Assembly (NCBI GenBank): GCA_027485235.1 | Contig: JAIXRJ010000011.1 | Coordinates: 45,454-109,453 of the forward strand | Length of the DNA: 64,000 nt | Source: Comamonadaceae bacterium | Lineage (GTDB): Bacteria; Pseudomonadota; Gammaproteobacteria; Burkholderiales; Burkholderiaceae_C | Direction of reading: 5' to 3' | Part shown: one piece after another, positions 43,909 to 56,666 of the stretch | Layout: every line of letters begins with the position of its first letter | How positions within the stretch are numbered: position 1 is the first letter of the stretch | Notes under the pieces: generated by a model | Seen by the model: only the letters and a program-made list of their open reading frames with translations | What the model was told of the DNA's origin: nothing | Databases searched by the model: none | Translations under genes and position numbers: made by a program

Positions 43909-44097
43909 TCAGTCTTTCTTTTTGTTTTTGTCTTTGTCCCGATTGATGATGTCGGGTGTCACAGCATCCACCACATTGACCGCCGTTTTGACCCCATAAA
44001 TCACCGTCGATGCAGCGACATCGGCAATGGCCAGCACGGTGCAGCCTTGTAACAAAGGCAGGGCCAAAACAGCAACGATCAAGGTCCTGGTTTTCAT
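43909..44097 (-). CDS. small lipoprotein
   Basis: 62 residues from ATG 44097 (AAAGGA upstream). MKTRTLIVAVLALPLLQGCT has a signal peptide and lipobox LLQGC with lipidated Cys19. The mature part (VAASTVIYGVKTAVNVVDAV) is hydrophobic and ends in a Lys/Asp tail (NRDKDKNKKKD). It resembles the NF038104-type small lipoproteins of betaproteobacteria. Function unknown. Confidence 0.82.
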   Translation of the reverse strand: MKTRTLIVAVLALPLLQGCTVLAIADVAASTVIYGVKTAVNVVDAVTPDIINRDKDKNKKKD

Positions 44098-44174
44098 CAA
44101 TTTTCCTTTTCACATCCAACAGTGCGTGAGTGCAAGCGCTGAGGCAAATGCGTGATGGCCCGGTCATCTGTCAG

Positions 44175-44205
44175 AAAAAAACCCCGCATGCGCGCATGCG
44201 GGGTT
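44175..44205 (-). terminator. rho-independent terminator after tRNA-Ser
   Basis: Minus strand AACCCCGCATGCG / CGCATGCGGGGTT forms a 13-bp perfect hairpin followed by T-run (44181-44175). It lies 4 bases after the tRNA 3' end. Confidence 0.9.
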
Positions 44206-44209
44206 GATT

Positions 44210-44299
44210 TGGCGGAGGAGGAGGGATTCGAACCCTCGGTAGTGTTGCCACTACGCCTGATTTCGAGTCAGGTACATTCGACCACTCTGCCACCCCTCC
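44210..44299 (-). tRNA. tRNA-Ser (anticodon CGA)
   Basis: 90 nt with encoded CCA. Acceptor GGAGGGG paired with the 3' end CCTCC, anticodon loop CTCGAAA, long variable arm (GTAGTGGCAACACTAC) and T arm GAGGGTTCGAATCCCTC, all typical of a serine isoacceptor. Located directly downstream of serS on the same strand. Confidence 0.95.
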
Positions 44300-44333
44300 G
44301 GATACGGTTTGATTTGTCGAAGCCAATATTCTA

Positions 44334-46610
<2,277 letters not shown>

Positions 46611-46611
<1 letters not shown>

Positions 46612-47054
46612 CACAACACCCCAATCAGTTCAACTTCAAAGGTCACAGGCTGACCAGCCAAGGGATGGTTGAAGTCAAACAACACCCCACCCTCCGCGTT
46701 CACTTCCAGCACCGTGCCCGCATAGGATCCCAAGCCGTCCGGTGTGGGGAATTGCACCACATCACCCGCCGCGTATTGTTCGCTGGGATCCCCCAATTCA
46801 CTCAACAGCTTGCGCGCCACCCACTGCCGCATGTCGGCAATGTGCTCACCAAAAGCTTCGCCCGCCGGGATCTCCATCACCACCCGCATGCCTTCGGCCA
46901 GACCCAGCAAACGCTGCTCGACAGCGGGAGACAGGGTGCCCGAGCCCAGCGACAAGGTGGCGGGCTTTTCATGGAACGTGTTGATGATGTCTCCCTGAGG
47001 CCCTGCTAGGCGGTAGTGAAGCGTCAAAAAAGAACCGGGTTCAACAATGGGCAT
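46611..47054 (-). CDS. FKBP-type peptidyl-prolyl isomerase (SlpA/FkpB-like)
   Basis: 147 residues from ATG 47054. [36 protein letters not shown] and [11 protein letters not shown], followed by the insert-in-flap domain and [18 protein letters not shown], fit the SlyD/SlpA FKBP group. The metal-binding His-rich tail of SlyD is absent, so it is closer to FkpB/SlpA, which also neighbours ispH in Escherichia coli. The start at 47087 adds 11 residues without support. Confidence 0.9.
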
Positions 47055-47183
47055 AAGGGTTTTCTGGAATGCCGCAAAGGCGGCCAAACAGGCATAAAGA
47101 AACCACTATTGTAAAAAGCCCGGCCAACCCACCCCGCCAAGGGGGCAAGAAGGACCGATGGCTGCTCCGGGGAGGGGCAAGAC

Positions 47184-47855
47184 ATGAGCATCAAGGACTT
47201 GCCCGCCGATGCGCGGCCGCGCGAAAAGCTGCTCGCCCGTGGCCCGCAGGCGCTGAGCGATGTGGAGTTGCTGGCCATCTTGCTGCGCACCGGCATGGCG
47301 GGCAAAAACGTCTTCCAGCTGTCTGAAGAACTGCTCGGACCGAACGGCATCGCGGGCTTGCTGCAGGCCACGGCACAGTCACTCCGATTGGTCAAGGGCC
47401 TGGGACCAGCCAAACAGGCCGAGCTGCTGGCCGTGTTCGAACTGGCCCGCCGGGCCTTGAGCCAGCGCCTGAAAGAGCGCGAGGCATTCCAAACGCCCGA
47501 CGCCGTCAAACAGTATTTGCAACTGGAACTGGGGCACAAAAACCACGAAGTCTTTGCGGTGCTGTTTCTGGACAACCAGAACCGCATGCTGGCCATGGAG
47601 GAACTCTTCAGGGGCACCCTCAGCCAAACCAGCGTTTACCCCCGCGAAGTGGTCATGCGCGCCCTGCACCACCAGGCCGCTGCGGTGGTGCTGAGCCACA
47701 ACCACCCCAGCGGCTCGGTGCAGCCCAGCCGGGCCGACGAACACCTGACCCGGAACCTGAAGGCCTCTTTGGCCCTGGTCGATGTGCGCGTGCTCGACCA
47801 CATCATCGTGGGGCAAGGGCAGGCCTTGTCCATGGCGGAGCAGGGCTTGATGTGA
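47184..47855 (+). CDS. radC: RadC family protein
   Basis: 223 residues. N-terminal UPF0758 part ([36 protein letters not shown]) and C-terminal JAB/JAMM domain with HNHPSG at 172-177 and Asp185. Widely called DNA repair protein RadC, though the repair role is disputed. Ribosome site GGGGAGG. Divergent from the FKBP gene. Confidence 0.93.
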   Translation: MSIKDLPADARPREKLLARGPQALSDVELLAILLRTGMAGKNVFQLSEELLGPNGIAGLLQATAQSLRLVKGLGPAKQAELLAVFELARRALSQRLKEREAFQTPDAVKQYLQLELGHKNHEVFAVLFLDNQNRMLAMEELFRGTLSQTSVYPREVVMRALHHQAAAVVLSHNHPSGSVQPSRADEHLTRNLKASLALVDVRVLDHIIVGQGQALSMAEQGLM

Positions 47856-47895
47856 GCCCCCGCTAAACTCGGTTTTTTCATTTTTGAAGCCCGTC

Positions 47896-48894
47896 ATGTC
47901 CCACTACCACCTCTACGCCATCGGCAACGCCTTGGTCGACACCGAATACGAAGTCTCCGATGAACTGCTGCGCGCCATGGGCGTGAGCAAACGGCACATG
48001 ACCCTGATCGACACCCCCCAGCGCGCCGAACTGCTCACCCATGTGCAAGGCCTGCACGCCCGCCGCACCGGTGGCGGCTCGGCCGGCAACACCGTGGTGG
48101 CACTGGCCCAATTGGGCGGCAAAGCGTTTTACTCGTGCCGGGTGGCCGACGACGAGTTAGGCGCCTACTACACACAAGACTTGCAAACCAATGGCGTGGC
48201 GACCAACCTGACCCACACACAGGCCCAAGCAGGCCAAACCGGCAGCTGCATGGTGCTGGTCACCCCCGACGCAGAACGCAGCATGTGCACCTTTTTGGGC
48301 GCGACCTCACAGCTGGACGCCTCGGCCCTGCACCCGCAAGACATCGCCAAGTCCAAAATTTATTACATGGAAGGCTACCTGGCCGCCTCGCCCACGGGCC
48401 TGGAAGCTGCCGTCCAAGGTCGCCAAATCGCCATCGAACACCAAGTGGCCACGGCCCTCACCCTCAGCGACGTCAGCATGATCAACTTCTGCCGCGCAGG
48501 CCTCGAAGCCATGATCGGCGACGGTTTGAATTATTTGTTTGCCAACGAAGAAGAAGCGCAAACCTGGTGCGGCAGCACCGACCTGGACGCCATCATTGGC
48601 CAGCTGTCGGCTTTGGCCAAAACCGTGTGCCTGACGCGCGGCCCCAAGGGCTGCATCGTCGTGCAAGGCCAGCAGCGCATCGAAGTGCCCGCCGTGCCCA
48701 CCCAAGCGGTGGACACCAACGGCGCAGGCGACATGTTTGCCGGTGCCTTTTTGTACGGCATCACCCATGGCCAAAGCCCGGCGCAAGCGGCCGCATTGGC
48801 CAACCGCGCAGCCGCTGCGGTGGTCAGCCAGCACGGCAACCGCCTGACAGCCGCGCAACTGCAAGGCATTGCCGCCCAAACTGCAAGCGCCTAA
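47896..48894 (+). CDS. PfkB-family carbohydrate/adenosine kinase
   Basis: 332 residues from ATG 47896. Ribokinase fold: [40 protein letters not shown], and the catalytic motif [19 protein letters not shown]. Burkholderiales proteins of this type are annotated adenosine kinase; the sugar or nucleoside substrate cannot be settled from sequence. The 3' end overlaps the convergent ABC gene by 4 bases. Confidence 0.88.
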   Translation: MSHYHLYAIGNALVDTEYEVSDELLRAMGVSKRHMTLIDTPQRAELLTHVQGLHARRTGGGSAGNTVVALAQLGGKAFYSCRVADDELGAYYTQDLQTNGVATNLTHTQAQAGQTGSCMVLVTPDAERSMCTFLGATSQLDASALHPQDIAKSKIYYMEGYLAASPTGLEAAVQGRQIAIEHQVATALTLSDVSMINFCRAGLEAMIGDGLNYLFANEEEAQTWCGSTDLDAIIGQLSALAKTVCLTRGPKGCIVVQGQQRIEVPAVPTQAVDTNGAGDMFAGAFLYGITHGQSPAQAAALANRAAAAVVSQHGNRLTAAQLQGIAAQTASA

Positions 48895-49580
48895 GTCTGG
48901 ATCAGGCCATCCACCACCTGGATGGTCTTGTCGCAGCGCTGGCCCAGTTGTGGGTTGTGCGTGACCAGGAGCACGGTGGTGCCCTGATCTTGGTTGATGC
49001 GCCGCAGCAGCGCAAACACCGCGTCCGCGCTTTGAGTGTCCAGGTTGCCCGTGGGTTCATCGGCCAGCAGCAAAGCCGGGTTCATGGCCAAGGCCCGCGC
49101 CAAAGACACGCGCTGCTGCTGCCCACCACTCAGGTTGTTGGCCATGTTGTTTTTCCAGGGCGTCAGGCCCACGCTCTCCAGCAGGGCCTCGGCCCGCTCG
49201 CGCATCTCGGGGTTCGGAAAGCCCGCCGCACCCAGCATGGGCATCATCACGTTCTCGAGCGCGGTAAAGGCCAAAATCAAGTGGTGGTACTGGAACACAA
49301 AACCAATGTGGTGCCCGCGCAAACGCGTCAAGGCCTGATCGGCCAACAGCGTGGTTTCTTCGCCCGCCATCTGCAGCAAGCCTGAGGTGGGCCGGTCCAG
49401 CAAACCGATGATGTTGAGCAAGGTGCTTTTGCCCGAGCCCGAGGGTCCCATCACCGCACAAAAATCGCCCCGGTGCAGCGTCAGGTCGATGCCGTGCAGC
49501 ACCTCGGTCTCGATGCCGGTGCCCACGTTGAAGGCCTTGCGCACGCCCTGCAGGCCCACCACCACCTCCGATTTATCCAT
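48891..49580 (-). CDS. ABC transporter ATP-binding protein (MacB/LolD type)
   Basis: 229 residues from ATG 49580. Walker A GPSGSGKS at 45-52, Q-loop [20 protein letters not shown], signature [15 protein letters not shown], Walker [13 protein letters not shown]-loop VTHNP. Together with the FtsX-type permease and HlyD-like protein encoded upstream it forms a three-part exporter. Its start overlaps the permease gene by 8 bases. Confidence 0.95.
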   Translation of the reverse strand: MDKSEVVVGLQGVRKAFNVGTGIETEVLHGIDLTLHRGDFCAVMGPSGSGKSTLLNIIGLLDRPTSGLLQMAGEETTLLADQALTRLRGHHIGFVFQYHHLILAFTALENVMMPMLGAAGFPNPEMRERAEALLESVGLTPWKNNMANNLSGGQQQRVSLARALAMNPALLLADEPTGNLDTQSADAVFALLRRINQDQGTTVLLVTHNPQLGQRCDKTIQVVDGLIQT

Positions 49581-50805
49581 GAATCGCCTCCACCGGGTCC
49601 AAACGGGCCGCCCGCAAGGCCGGTGCATAAGCCGCCGCCAGGCCCGTGAGCGTGGCCAAGCCCAGCGCCACCGCGAACAGCATCGGGTCCAGCACCAGCG
49701 GAAACAGCGACGTGCCATCGGCATTCAAGGCCAGGCGCTGCCACAGCACCAAGCCCAAAGCGCCCACCACGCAGCCCAACACCGCACCACCCCAACCCAG
49801 CAAACCACCTTGCAACAAGAACACGCGCAGCACCTGACCGCGTGAAATGCCCATGGCCCGCAGGATGCCGATCTCGCGCGACTTTTGCACCACCGACACC
49901 ACCAGCACACTGGCAATGCCAAAGGCCACCGACAAGCCCACAAAAAACCGGATCGCGGTGTTGGCCGTGCTCTGCGCACTCACGGCGGCAAAAAACTGCG
50001 CACCGGTTTTGATCCAACTGTCGGCCTGCACCCCGGTCGTCGCCTGAATGCGCTGGGCGACAACTTCGGCCGCATACACATCGCGCACCGTGACTTCGAT
50101 GCTGGTCACCCCGCCCAACAGGCCCAGCAGACTTTGCGCGGTGCGCATCGCCACAAAGGTGCTGCGCTGGTTGGCCCCCTTGTTGCCCAGGTCAAACACG
50201 CCGCTGATGGTCAAGCTGGTGGCCTCTCCTGCGGCATTGGCCACGCGCAGCTTGTCCCCCACATCCACGCCCAGGTCGCTGGCCAAATCGGTGCCGATCA
50301 GCATGTCCTGCCCCGTCAAGCGCGCCGTGCCCCGCACGATTTTTTCGAGCAACTTGACGATCTGGAAATACCCCTCGGACTCCACCCCCGTGAGGCTGAT
50401 GGCGCGGCTGGCACTGCCGCGCACCGCCAGCGCCGAACCCCCGACCACAGGCGAGACCATGCGCACATCGGGCATGTCGCGCACGGTGGTCAGCAAGGAT
50501 TGCCATTGGTCCATCGACTTGAGCCTTTGCAATGGCGGCTGCACAATGGCCGCAGCCACTTCGCCAGGCTCGACCCCGTGCAAAGTGCGCGTGACCTCTT
50601 TGGGGGGCAACAGCTGAATGTGCGCCTGCCCTGACAAGACCCGCGCAATGAAGTTGCTCTGCAAGCCCGCCATCAGCGCCGACATGAACACGATCACGCC
50701 CACCCCAATGGCCACGCCGACCAAAATGAACACCGTCTGCATCCGGCCTTCGCGCAAAAAGCGGATGGCCACGATCCATTCAAACGGCACCCAGGGCTTG
50801 AACAT
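49573..50805 (-). CDS. ABC transporter permease, FtsX/MacB type
   Basis: 410 residues. One N-terminal membrane segment ([20 protein letters not shown]), a large periplasmic domain (about 50-280) and three C-terminal segments ([60 protein letters not shown]), the FtsX/MacB plan. The [11 protein letters not shown] motif is the coupling helix. Unlike MacB, the ATPase is a separate protein. Mechanotransmission-type export rather than ordinary transport is expected. Confidence 0.92.
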   Translation of the reverse strand: MFKPWVPFEWIVAIRFLREGRMQTVFILVGVAIGVGVIVFMSALMAGLQSNFIARVLSGQAHIQLLPPKEVTRTLHGVEPGEVAAAIVQPPLQRLKSMDQWQSLLTTVRDMPDVRMVSPVVGGSALAVRGSASRAISLTGVESEGYFQIVKLLEKIVRGTARLTGQDMLIGTDLASDLGVDVGDKLRVANAAGEATSLTISGVFDLGNKGANQRSTFVAMRTAQSLLGLLGGVTSIEVTVRDVYAAEVVAQRIQATTGVQADSWIKTGAQFFAAVSAQSTANTAIRFFVGLSVAFGIASVLVVSVVQKSREIGILRAMGISRGQVLRVFLLQGGLLGWGGAVLGCVVGALGLVLWQRLALNADGTSLFPLVLDPMLFAVALGLATLTGLAAAYAPALRAARLDPVEAIHG

Positions 50806-50817
50806 GCTGCGCCCCGA

Positions 50818-52041
50818 TCAAGGTTGAACACGCACACGCTGGCCTTCGCGCAAAGCAGTGGGCGATGTGATCACGGCATCGCCCTCGCTCAGGCCCTCCA
50901 GCACCTCCACCCACGCACCACCGCGCAAACCCAGCCGCACCGGACGATGCACCACATGGCCCGCCTGCACCAGCCAGACCCAGGGCGATGAACCACTGAT
51001 CTCGTTGACACGGCCCACCTGCAGCGCCAACACCTGTGGTTGGCGTGCCACCACCAAGTCCACCGACACGGTCATGTCCTGCTTGAGGTTCTGCTGGGGC
51101 TCCAGCAGATCCAGCTTGATTTCTACCGCGCCGGTCTGGGCATTGATGCCGGGGTTGATGTAGGCCACTTGGGCCTTGAATGGCTGCTGCGGATAGGCAT
51201 CGGCCGAGGCCAGCGCCTGCTGCCCCAGCGCCATCAAGCGCAGGTTCTTTTCATCGATCTGCACCACCAACTGCATGGCCCCTTCCGGCGACAAAGTCAT
51301 CAAGACCTTGCCCGCTTGGACCACATCGCCGACCTCCACGTTGCGGCCGATGAGCTGCCCACTTGCGGGCGCTTGGATCACCGCATAGCGGGCCTTGGCG
51401 TTGACGGTTTCTGCATTGGCCTGAGCCTCAAGCACCGCCCCTAGCGCCAGGCTGTGCTCAGCGCCACCGGTCCGGGTTGACGTCACTTGTTGTTGAGCCG
51501 CCCGCACTTGGGCATCGGCCAGTGCCAAAGCCTTGCGCGACTCGTCCAGCGCCGCCTGCCCAATGAAGCCTTGCTCAAACAGCGCCTGATTGCGCTGCCA
51601 GCTGGCACGCGCCGTGTCCAGACTGGCCTGCGCCTGGCGCAGCGTCTGCTGCACCACCGGCCCCTGCAACTCGTTCATCTGCCGCAGCCGGTTTTGCGCC
51701 TGCACCACGGCCTGCTGGGCCTGCCGCCGGGCAGACTGCAGCTCGGTGCCGACCAATTCAAGCAGCACATGGCCCGCCTTCACGGTTTGCCCTTCGGTCA
51801 CCGGCACACGCGCCACGGTGCCGGTGATCTGCGCGCCGATGTTTACCCGGTGGGGTGTCTCGACGCGGCCACTGGCCACCACCGTTTGCAGCACATCACG
51901 GCGCTGCACCGCCTCGGTCTGCACCTGAGGCCCTAGCCACCAGCGCAGCATGGCAGCGCCCAGAAACAGGGCCAGCAAACCCCACAACAATTTGACGCCA
52001 TGTTGGCGAATCCTGGTCCAAACAGCATTCATGCGGGCCAT
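50818..52041 (-). CDS. periplasmic adaptor (HlyD/MacA-like)
   Basis: 407 residues (start 52041; 52032 possible). N-terminal membrane anchor ([20 protein letters not shown]), barrel-sandwich lipoyl halves ([20 protein letters not shown] ... [20 protein letters not shown]), alpha-hairpin of about 130 residues between them, then beta-barrel. It should bridge the FtsX-type permease to an outer membrane TolC-like channel, which is not encoded nearby. Confidence 0.92.
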   Translation of the reverse strand: MARMNAVWTRIRQHGVKLLWGLLALFLGAAMLRWWLGPQVQTEAVQRRDVLQTVVASGRVETPHRVNIGAQITGTVARVPVTEGQTVKAGHVLLELVGTELQSARRQAQQAVVQAQNRLRQMNELQGPVVQQTLRQAQASLDTARASWQRNQALFEQGFIGQAALDESRKALALADAQVRAAQQQVTSTRTGGAEHSLALGAVLEAQANAETVNAKARYAVIQAPASGQLIGRNVEVGDVVQAGKVLMTLSPEGAMQLVVQIDEKNLRLMALGQQALASADAYPQQPFKAQVAYINPGINAQTGAVEIKLDLLEPQQNLKQDMTVSVDLVVARQPQVLALQVGRVNEISGSSPWVWLVQAGHVVHRPVRLGLRGGAWVEVLEGLSEGDAVITSPTALREGQRVRVQP

Positions 52042-52160
52042 TGTGTGAGGCCTCTGGTGCTGAGGACATGATGCAGGTCAAGAACCTATCGCCAGCAGGC
52101 GCCATGCCAGTGATCTGGGCAACAATATCGCTTGATCTCTTGTCTACACACCCTGCTGTT

Positions 52161-53297
52161 ATGAAAAAAATACTGCTTTTGGGTTCCGGTGAACTCGGCA
52201 AAGAATTCGTCATCAGCGCCAAGCGCTTGGGCTGCCATGTGATTGCCTGCGACAGCTACGCCGGTGCGCCCGCCATGCAAGTGGCCGACGAATTTTGCGT
52301 CTTCAGCATGCTCGACGAAGCCCCGCTGCGCGCCGCGATTGCCCAGCACCAGCCCGACTTGATCGTGCCCGAGATCGAAGCCATCCGCACCGAAGTCCTG
52401 CTCGATGTGGAAAAAGAAGGCTTTGAAGTCATCCCCAGCGCCCGCGCTGCCAACCTGACCATGAACCGCGACCGCATCCGCGATGTGGCGGTGGGCCTGG
52501 GTGTGCGCACCGCCCAATTCAGCTACGCCGATTCGGCCGCCGAGCTGTTGGCCCGTGCCACCGAGATCGGTTTCCCGGTCGTCATCAAACCGGTCATGAG
52601 TTCATCGGGCAAGGGCCAGAGCGTCGCCAAAACGGCCGCTGACGTGCAGATGAGCTGGGACTTCGCCTGCGCGGGCATGCGCGGCGACCGCCAGAAAGTC
52701 ATCGTCGAAGAATTCATCCACTTCGAGTTTGAAATCACCCTGCTCACCGTGCGCCAGCGCAAAGGCCCCACGCTGTTTTGCCCGCCGATTGGCCACGTGC
52801 AAGAGCGCGGCGACTACCAATACAGCTGGCAGCCCCAAGGCATGAAGCCCGAGCAACTGTTGGCAGCACAACTAATGGCCGAAAAAGTCACCACCGACTT
52901 AGGCGGCGCAGGCCTGTTTGGCGTAGAGTTTTTCGTGACGAAAGACGAAGTGATCTTCAGCGAACTGAGCCCCCGCCCGCACGACACCGGCATGGTCACC
53001 CTGATCAGCCAGAACCTGAGCGAATTCGACCTGCACGCCCGCGCCATTTTGGGTCTGCCGATCCCGCGCATCGACTGTGTCGAAGGCGCCAGCGCCGTGG
53101 TGCTGGCCGACAAAGAAGGCAGCCACCCGACATTCACCGGCGTTGAGGCGGTTTTGGCCGAGCCCGGTGTGGACGTGCGCATTTTTGGCAAGCCCACCAC
53201 CCGGCCCTATCGCCGCATGGCCGTGGCGCTGGCCCAAGGCCCGGGTGCGCTGCAACGCGCGCGCGAAGCCGCCGCCAAAATCAAGGTCATCGTCTAA
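52161..53297 (+). CDS. purT: phosphoribosylglycinamide formyltransferase 2
   Basis: 378 residues from ATG 52161. Formate- and ATP-dependent GAR formylation in purine synthesis, an ATP-grasp enzyme. [56 protein letters not shown] and [20 protein letters not shown]. The N-terminus is some 12 residues shorter than the common form; upstream codons in frame do not restore it. Divergent from the adaptor gene. Confidence 0.95.
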   Translation: MKKILLLGSGELGKEFVISAKRLGCHVIACDSYAGAPAMQVADEFCVFSMLDEAPLRAAIAQHQPDLIVPEIEAIRTEVLLDVEKEGFEVIPSARAANLTMNRDRIRDVAVGLGVRTAQFSYADSAAELLARATEIGFPVVIKPVMSSSGKGQSVAKTAADVQMSWDFACAGMRGDRQKVIVEEFIHFEFEITLLTVRQRKGPTLFCPPIGHVQERGDYQYSWQPQGMKPEQLLAAQLMAEKVTTDLGGAGLFGVEFFVTKDEVIFSELSPRPHDTGMVTLISQNLSEFDLHARAILGLPIPRIDCVEGASAVVLADKEGSHPTFTGVEAVLAEPGVDVRIFGKPTTRPYRRMAVALAQGPGALQRAREAAAKIKVIV

Positions 53298-53419
53298 CAC
53301 CCCAAACCCCTCCCGAAATCCAGGCAGGAGTCGGGCCTTGTGGGCGCCGGGCCCCACCCGTGATTCTTGTGGCTTGTGGCTCACCACCCATCGCGCTCGG
53401 GTTCGGCTCTTACAATGCG

Positions 53420-54436
53420 ATGATGCAAAAAACAATATTGATCACCGGCGGGGCGGGCTACATTGGCTCACACACAGCTGTAGCGTTGATGAACGCAGGC
53501 CACCATGTGGTCATCGTGGATAACCTGTGCAACAGCAGCGCCAAAGTGCTTGACCGCATCGAAGCGCTGGGCGGCAAAAGTTTCAGTTTTGTGCAGGCCG
53601 ACGTGCGCAACAGCGCAGCGCTTGATCAGATCTTCCAAGCCCACCCCATTGACGGCGTCATCCACTTCGCAGGCCTCAAAGCCGTGGGCGAATCGGTTGC
53701 CCAGCCGGTGCGCTACTTTGACAACAACCTGGGCAGCACCCTCACCCTGCTGCAAGCCATGGACCGGGCCGGCGTGCGTCGCATCGTGTTCAGCTCATCG
53801 GCCACCGTCTATGGCGACCCGGCGCAAGTGCCGATCACCGAATCCAGCCCACTGCAAGTGACCAACCCCTATGGCCGCACCAAGCTCATGTGCGAAGACA
53901 TGCTGCGCGACCTGCAAGCGTCTGACCCGCGCTGGCACGTGGCCATCTTGCGCTACTTCAACCCCGTGGGGGCGCACATCAGTGGCACCATGGGCGAGCA
54001 TCCCAACGGCATCCCCAACAACCTCATGCCCTTCATCACCCAAGTGGCGGTGGGCAAGCGCGAATTTTTGAGCATCTTTGGCAAGGACTACCCCACCTCC
54101 GACGGCACCGGCGTGCGCGACTACATCCATGTGGTGGACTTGGCCCTGGGCCATCTGGCAGCGCTGCGCTATCTGCAAAACCAACAAGCCAGCATCACCG
54201 TGAACCTGGGTACAGGCCGGGGCGTGAGTGTGAAGGAGTTGGCCGACACTTTTGCCCAAGTGACCGGCGTGCCGGTGCCCTACCAGTTTGTGGCCCGCCG
54301 CCCTGGCGATGTGGCCGCCTGCTACGCCGACACCCGTTTGGCACAAAAAGTCCTGGGCTGGCAGGCCGAGCTGGGTGTGGAACGCATGTGCGCTGACGCG
54401 TGGCGCTGGCAGTCGCAAAACCCCAACGGGTATTGA
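53420..54436 (+). CDS. galE: UDP-glucose 4-epimerase
   Basis: 338 residues from ATG 53420. Rossmann GGAGYIGSHTAVALM, catalytic SSSATVYGD and YxxxK in NPYGRTKLMCED, and DYIHVVDLALGHLAAL. Interconverts UDP-Glc and UDP-Gal for surface polysaccharide. It opens the polysaccharide region, convergent with the truncated sugar transferase. Confidence 0.96.
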   Translation: MMQKTILITGGAGYIGSHTAVALMNAGHHVVIVDNLCNSSAKVLDRIEALGGKSFSFVQADVRNSAALDQIFQAHPIDGVIHFAGLKAVGESVAQPVRYFDNNLGSTLTLLQAMDRAGVRRIVFSSSATVYGDPAQVPITESSPLQVTNPYGRTKLMCEDMLRDLQASDPRWHVAILRYFNPVGAHISGTMGEHPNGIPNNLMPFITQVAVGKREFLSIFGKDYPTSDGTGVRDYIHVVDLALGHLAALRYLQNQQASITVNLGTGRGVSVKELADTFAQVTGVPVPYQFVARRPGDVAACYADTRLAQKVLGWQAELGVERMCADAWRWQSQNPNGY

Positions 54437-54495
54437 ACGAATTCAGGGCACAAAAAGGACCCTTAAGGTCCTTGGATGGGTGAGCGCAGAGAGCC

Positions 54496-54882
54496 TCAAT
54501 AAGCGCCATCTCGCCGCAGCACCACCTTGATGGTTTTGAACAAAATCGCGATGTCGTACCAAAGCGACCAATTCTTCACGTACCAAGTGTCCAGGTACAC
54601 CCGGGTGTCGTAACTGGTGTCGTTGCGACCGCTGACTTGCCACAGCCCCGTCATGCCCGGGCGCACCATCAAAAAATAATCCACATCATCGCCATACTTG
54701 GACAGCTCGGCACGGATCACCGGGCGTGGCCCCACCAGACTCATCTCGCCCCGGATCACGTTGAACAACTGCGGCAGCTCGTCCAAGCTGGTGCGGCGCA
54801 AATAATGGCCGATGGGCGTGATGCGCGGGTCATTGCGCAGCTTGAATTCACGTTCCCACTCGGCTCGGGGCGCGGCAACAAA
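54496..54882 (-). pseudogene. C-terminal fragment of undecaprenyl-phosphate sugar transferase
   Basis: 129 codons in frame with [48 protein letters not shown] and a normal C-terminus VVLRRDGAY. This is the conserved cytosolic catalytic part of WbaP/WcaJ-type enzymes, whose full length is 200-480 residues. The membrane segments and start of the catalytic domain are missing; the frame runs upstream straight into the terminator hairpin of the rfb operon. An ATG at 54801 would give only 101 residues. Treated as a broken gene left by a deletion. Confidence 0.82.
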
Positions 54883-54905
54883 AAAGGCGATCCAGTGGAT
54901 CGCCT
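54880..54905 (-). terminator. rho-independent terminator after rfbC
   Basis: Minus strand AAGGCGATC, loop CACTG, GATCGCCTT, then a T-run (54885-54880). It ends the rfbB-rfbA-rfbC transcript and directly abuts the sugar transferase remnant. Confidence 0.85.
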
Positions 54906-54944
54906 TGTGTTCAATTCCTCAAATGGTCACCTCAGCGGGTATCT

Positions 54945-55496
54945 TTACTTAAAAACCTCGGCCTGCGCCAAGCTCAAGCCAGCTTGGTCTTTGGCAGACA
55001 ACTGAGGCGTGAGGCCCTTAGGCCAGGTGATGCCGACGGCGGGGTCGTTCCAAGCAATGCAGCGCTCGTGCGCGGGGGCGTAGTAGTCGGTGGTTTTGTA
55101 CAAGAAGTCTGCGGTGTCCGACAGAACGACAAAGCCATGCGCAAATCCAGGCGGCACCCAGAATTGTTGGTGCTTGTCTTCGGTCAGTTCCACGCCGGCC
55201 CATTGGCCAAAGGTGGGCGAGCTTTGACGGATGTCCACCGCCACGTCAAATACGGCGCCGCGTACCACGCGCACCAGTTTGCCTTGGGCTTGTTGCAACT
55301 GGTAGTGCAGGCCACGCAGCACGCCCTTGGCGCTGCGACTGTGGTTGTCTTGCACAAAATTCACATCCAGGCCGGTAGCTTGGCTGAAGTCTTGCTGGTT
55401 GAAGCTTTCAAAAAAGAAACCTCGGCTGTCGCCGAACACTTTAGGTTCGAGGATGAGCAGGTCAGGGATGTGGGTGGGGGTTGCGGTGTAAGGCAT
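54945..55496 (-). CDS. rfbC: dTDP-4-dehydrorhamnose 3,5-epimerase
   Basis: 183 residues. Cupin fold: LLILEPKVFGDSRGFFFESF, DNHSRSAKGVLRGLHYQ with the catalytic histidine, VRGAVFDVAVDIRQSSPTFG, FWVPPGFAHGFVVLS and YKTTDYYAPAHERCIAWNDP. Third step of dTDP-L-rhamnose synthesis. Downstream of rfbA by 89 bases and followed by a terminator. Confidence 0.96.
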   Translation of the reverse strand: MPYTATPTHIPDLLILEPKVFGDSRGFFFESFNQQDFSQATGLDVNFVQDNHSRSAKGVLRGLHYQLQQAQGKLVRVVRGAVFDVAVDIRQSSPTFGQWAGVELTEDKHQQFWVPPGFAHGFVVLSDTADFLYKTTDYYAPAHERCIAWNDPAVGITWPKGLTPQLSAKDQAGLSLAQAEVFK

Positions 55497-55585
55497 TTTG
55501 GTTTGCTTGGAATCGCCGAACGGAGTTCAACGCCTGCGGGGAATGCGGCCGGTGACTTTTACAGGCACCCAATTGTGTTGGACGA

Positions 55586-56458
55586 TCACTGGAGGAGGTT
55601 CAGCAAATATTGGCCGTAGCCATTTTTGGCCAGCGGTTGGGCCAGTTTTTCCACATGCTCTGCCGTGATCCAATTTTGGTGGAAGGCGATTTCTTCGGGG
55701 CAGGCGACCATGAGGCCCTGGCGTTTTTGCAGTGTGGCGATGAAGCCCGCGGCTTCCAGCAGGCTGTCGTGCGTGCCAGTGTCAAGCCAAGCGTAACCAC
55801 GCCCCATGATTTCGACCTTGAGCTGGTTCAACTCCAGATACCGTCTGTTGACATCGGTGATTTCCAACTCGCCACGTTGCGACGGCTGGATGTCGGCGGC
55901 GATGTCACAGACTTGGTTGTCATAGAAGTACAGGCCCGTGACAGCGTAGTGGCTTTTGGGCGTTTGGGGTTTTTCTTCGATGCTTTTGGCGCGTTGCTGG
56001 TCGTCAAACTCGACCACGCCGTAGCGCTCAGGGTCGTGCACATGGTAGGCAAAGACGCTGGCGCCCGAGGTGCGCTGGTTGGCATTGGCGAGCAGTTTGA
56101 CGAGGTCGTGGCCGTAGAAGATGTTGTCGCCCAAGACCAGTGCGCTGGGGTCATTGCCGACAAAATCTTTGCCGATGATGAAGGCTTGGGCCAGACCATC
56201 GGGGCTGGGTTGCACGGCATACTGGATGTTCATGCCCCACTGGCTGCCGTCGCCCAACAGTTCGGCAAAACGTGGGGTGTCTTGCGGGGTGCTGATGAGC
56301 AACACGTCTTGGATGCCGGCCAGCATGAGCGTGGTCAGCGGGTAATAGACCATGGGCTTGTCGTACACCGGCATGAGCTGTTTGCTCACGGCTTGGGTGA
56401 CGGGGTAAAGGCGGGTGCCGGAGCCGCCTGCGAGGATGATGCCTTTGCGATTTGTCAT
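55586..56458 (-). CDS. rfbA: glucose-1-phosphate thymidylyltransferase
   Basis: 290 residues from ATG 56458 (a TTG at 56470 is also in frame). [20 protein letters not shown] is the nucleotide-binding signature; [27 protein letters not shown] and [14 protein letters not shown] follow. First step of dTDP-sugar synthesis. REP-like repeats fill the gap to rfbB, where rfbD would often lie. Confidence 0.96.
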   Translation of the reverse strand: MTNRKGIILAGGSGTRLYPVTQAVSKQLMPVYDKPMVYYPLTTLMLAGIQDVLLISTPQDTPRFAELLGDGSQWGMNIQYAVQPSPDGLAQAFIIGKDFVGNDPSALVLGDNIFYGHDLVKLLANANQRTSGASVFAYHVHDPERYGVVEFDDQQRAKSIEEKPQTPKSHYAVTGLYFYDNQVCDIAADIQPSQRGELEITDVNRRYLELNQLKVEIMGRGYAWLDTGTHDSLLEAAGFIATLQKRQGLMVACPEEIAFHQNWITAEHVEKLAQPLAKNGYGQYLLNLLQ

Positions 56459-56559
56459 GGTATTTTTCAAGGGATATCAAATTTCCAGGGCCAAGGCCTC
56501 GCCCGTGCAGGCGAAGTAGCAAGACACTGTCCGTGATTTTGTCGCTAGTGGTCCATCAG

Positions 56560-56654
56560 CCATCGCGCACGGGGTGCGGCTCCTACTTCTTTGCTGGCCA
56601 TCGCGCACGGGGTGCGGCTCCTACATTTATACAGGCCATCGCGCACGGGGTGCG
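56560..56654. repeat. REP-like element cluster (three copies, 38-bp period)
   Basis: Direct copies at 56560-56586, 56598-56624 and 56636-56654 (last one truncated) read on the minus strand GTAGGAGCCGCACCCCGTGC, then GCGATGG. They match the copies at 40.5 kb. Spacers are 11 bases (TTCTTTGCTGG, ATTTATACAGG). Situated between rfbA and rfbB in the same operon, where they could affect mRNA stability or differential expression. Confidence 0.88.
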
Positions 56655-56666
56655 AATACTTGGTTT

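Noticed and set aside
56560..56654. Regularly spaced 27-bp repeats resembling a small CRISPR array
   Set aside because: Spacers are only 11 bases, the repeats are palindromic with a GTAG head, and the same unit occurs in both orientations at 40.5 kb; this is a REP array, and no cas gene is present.
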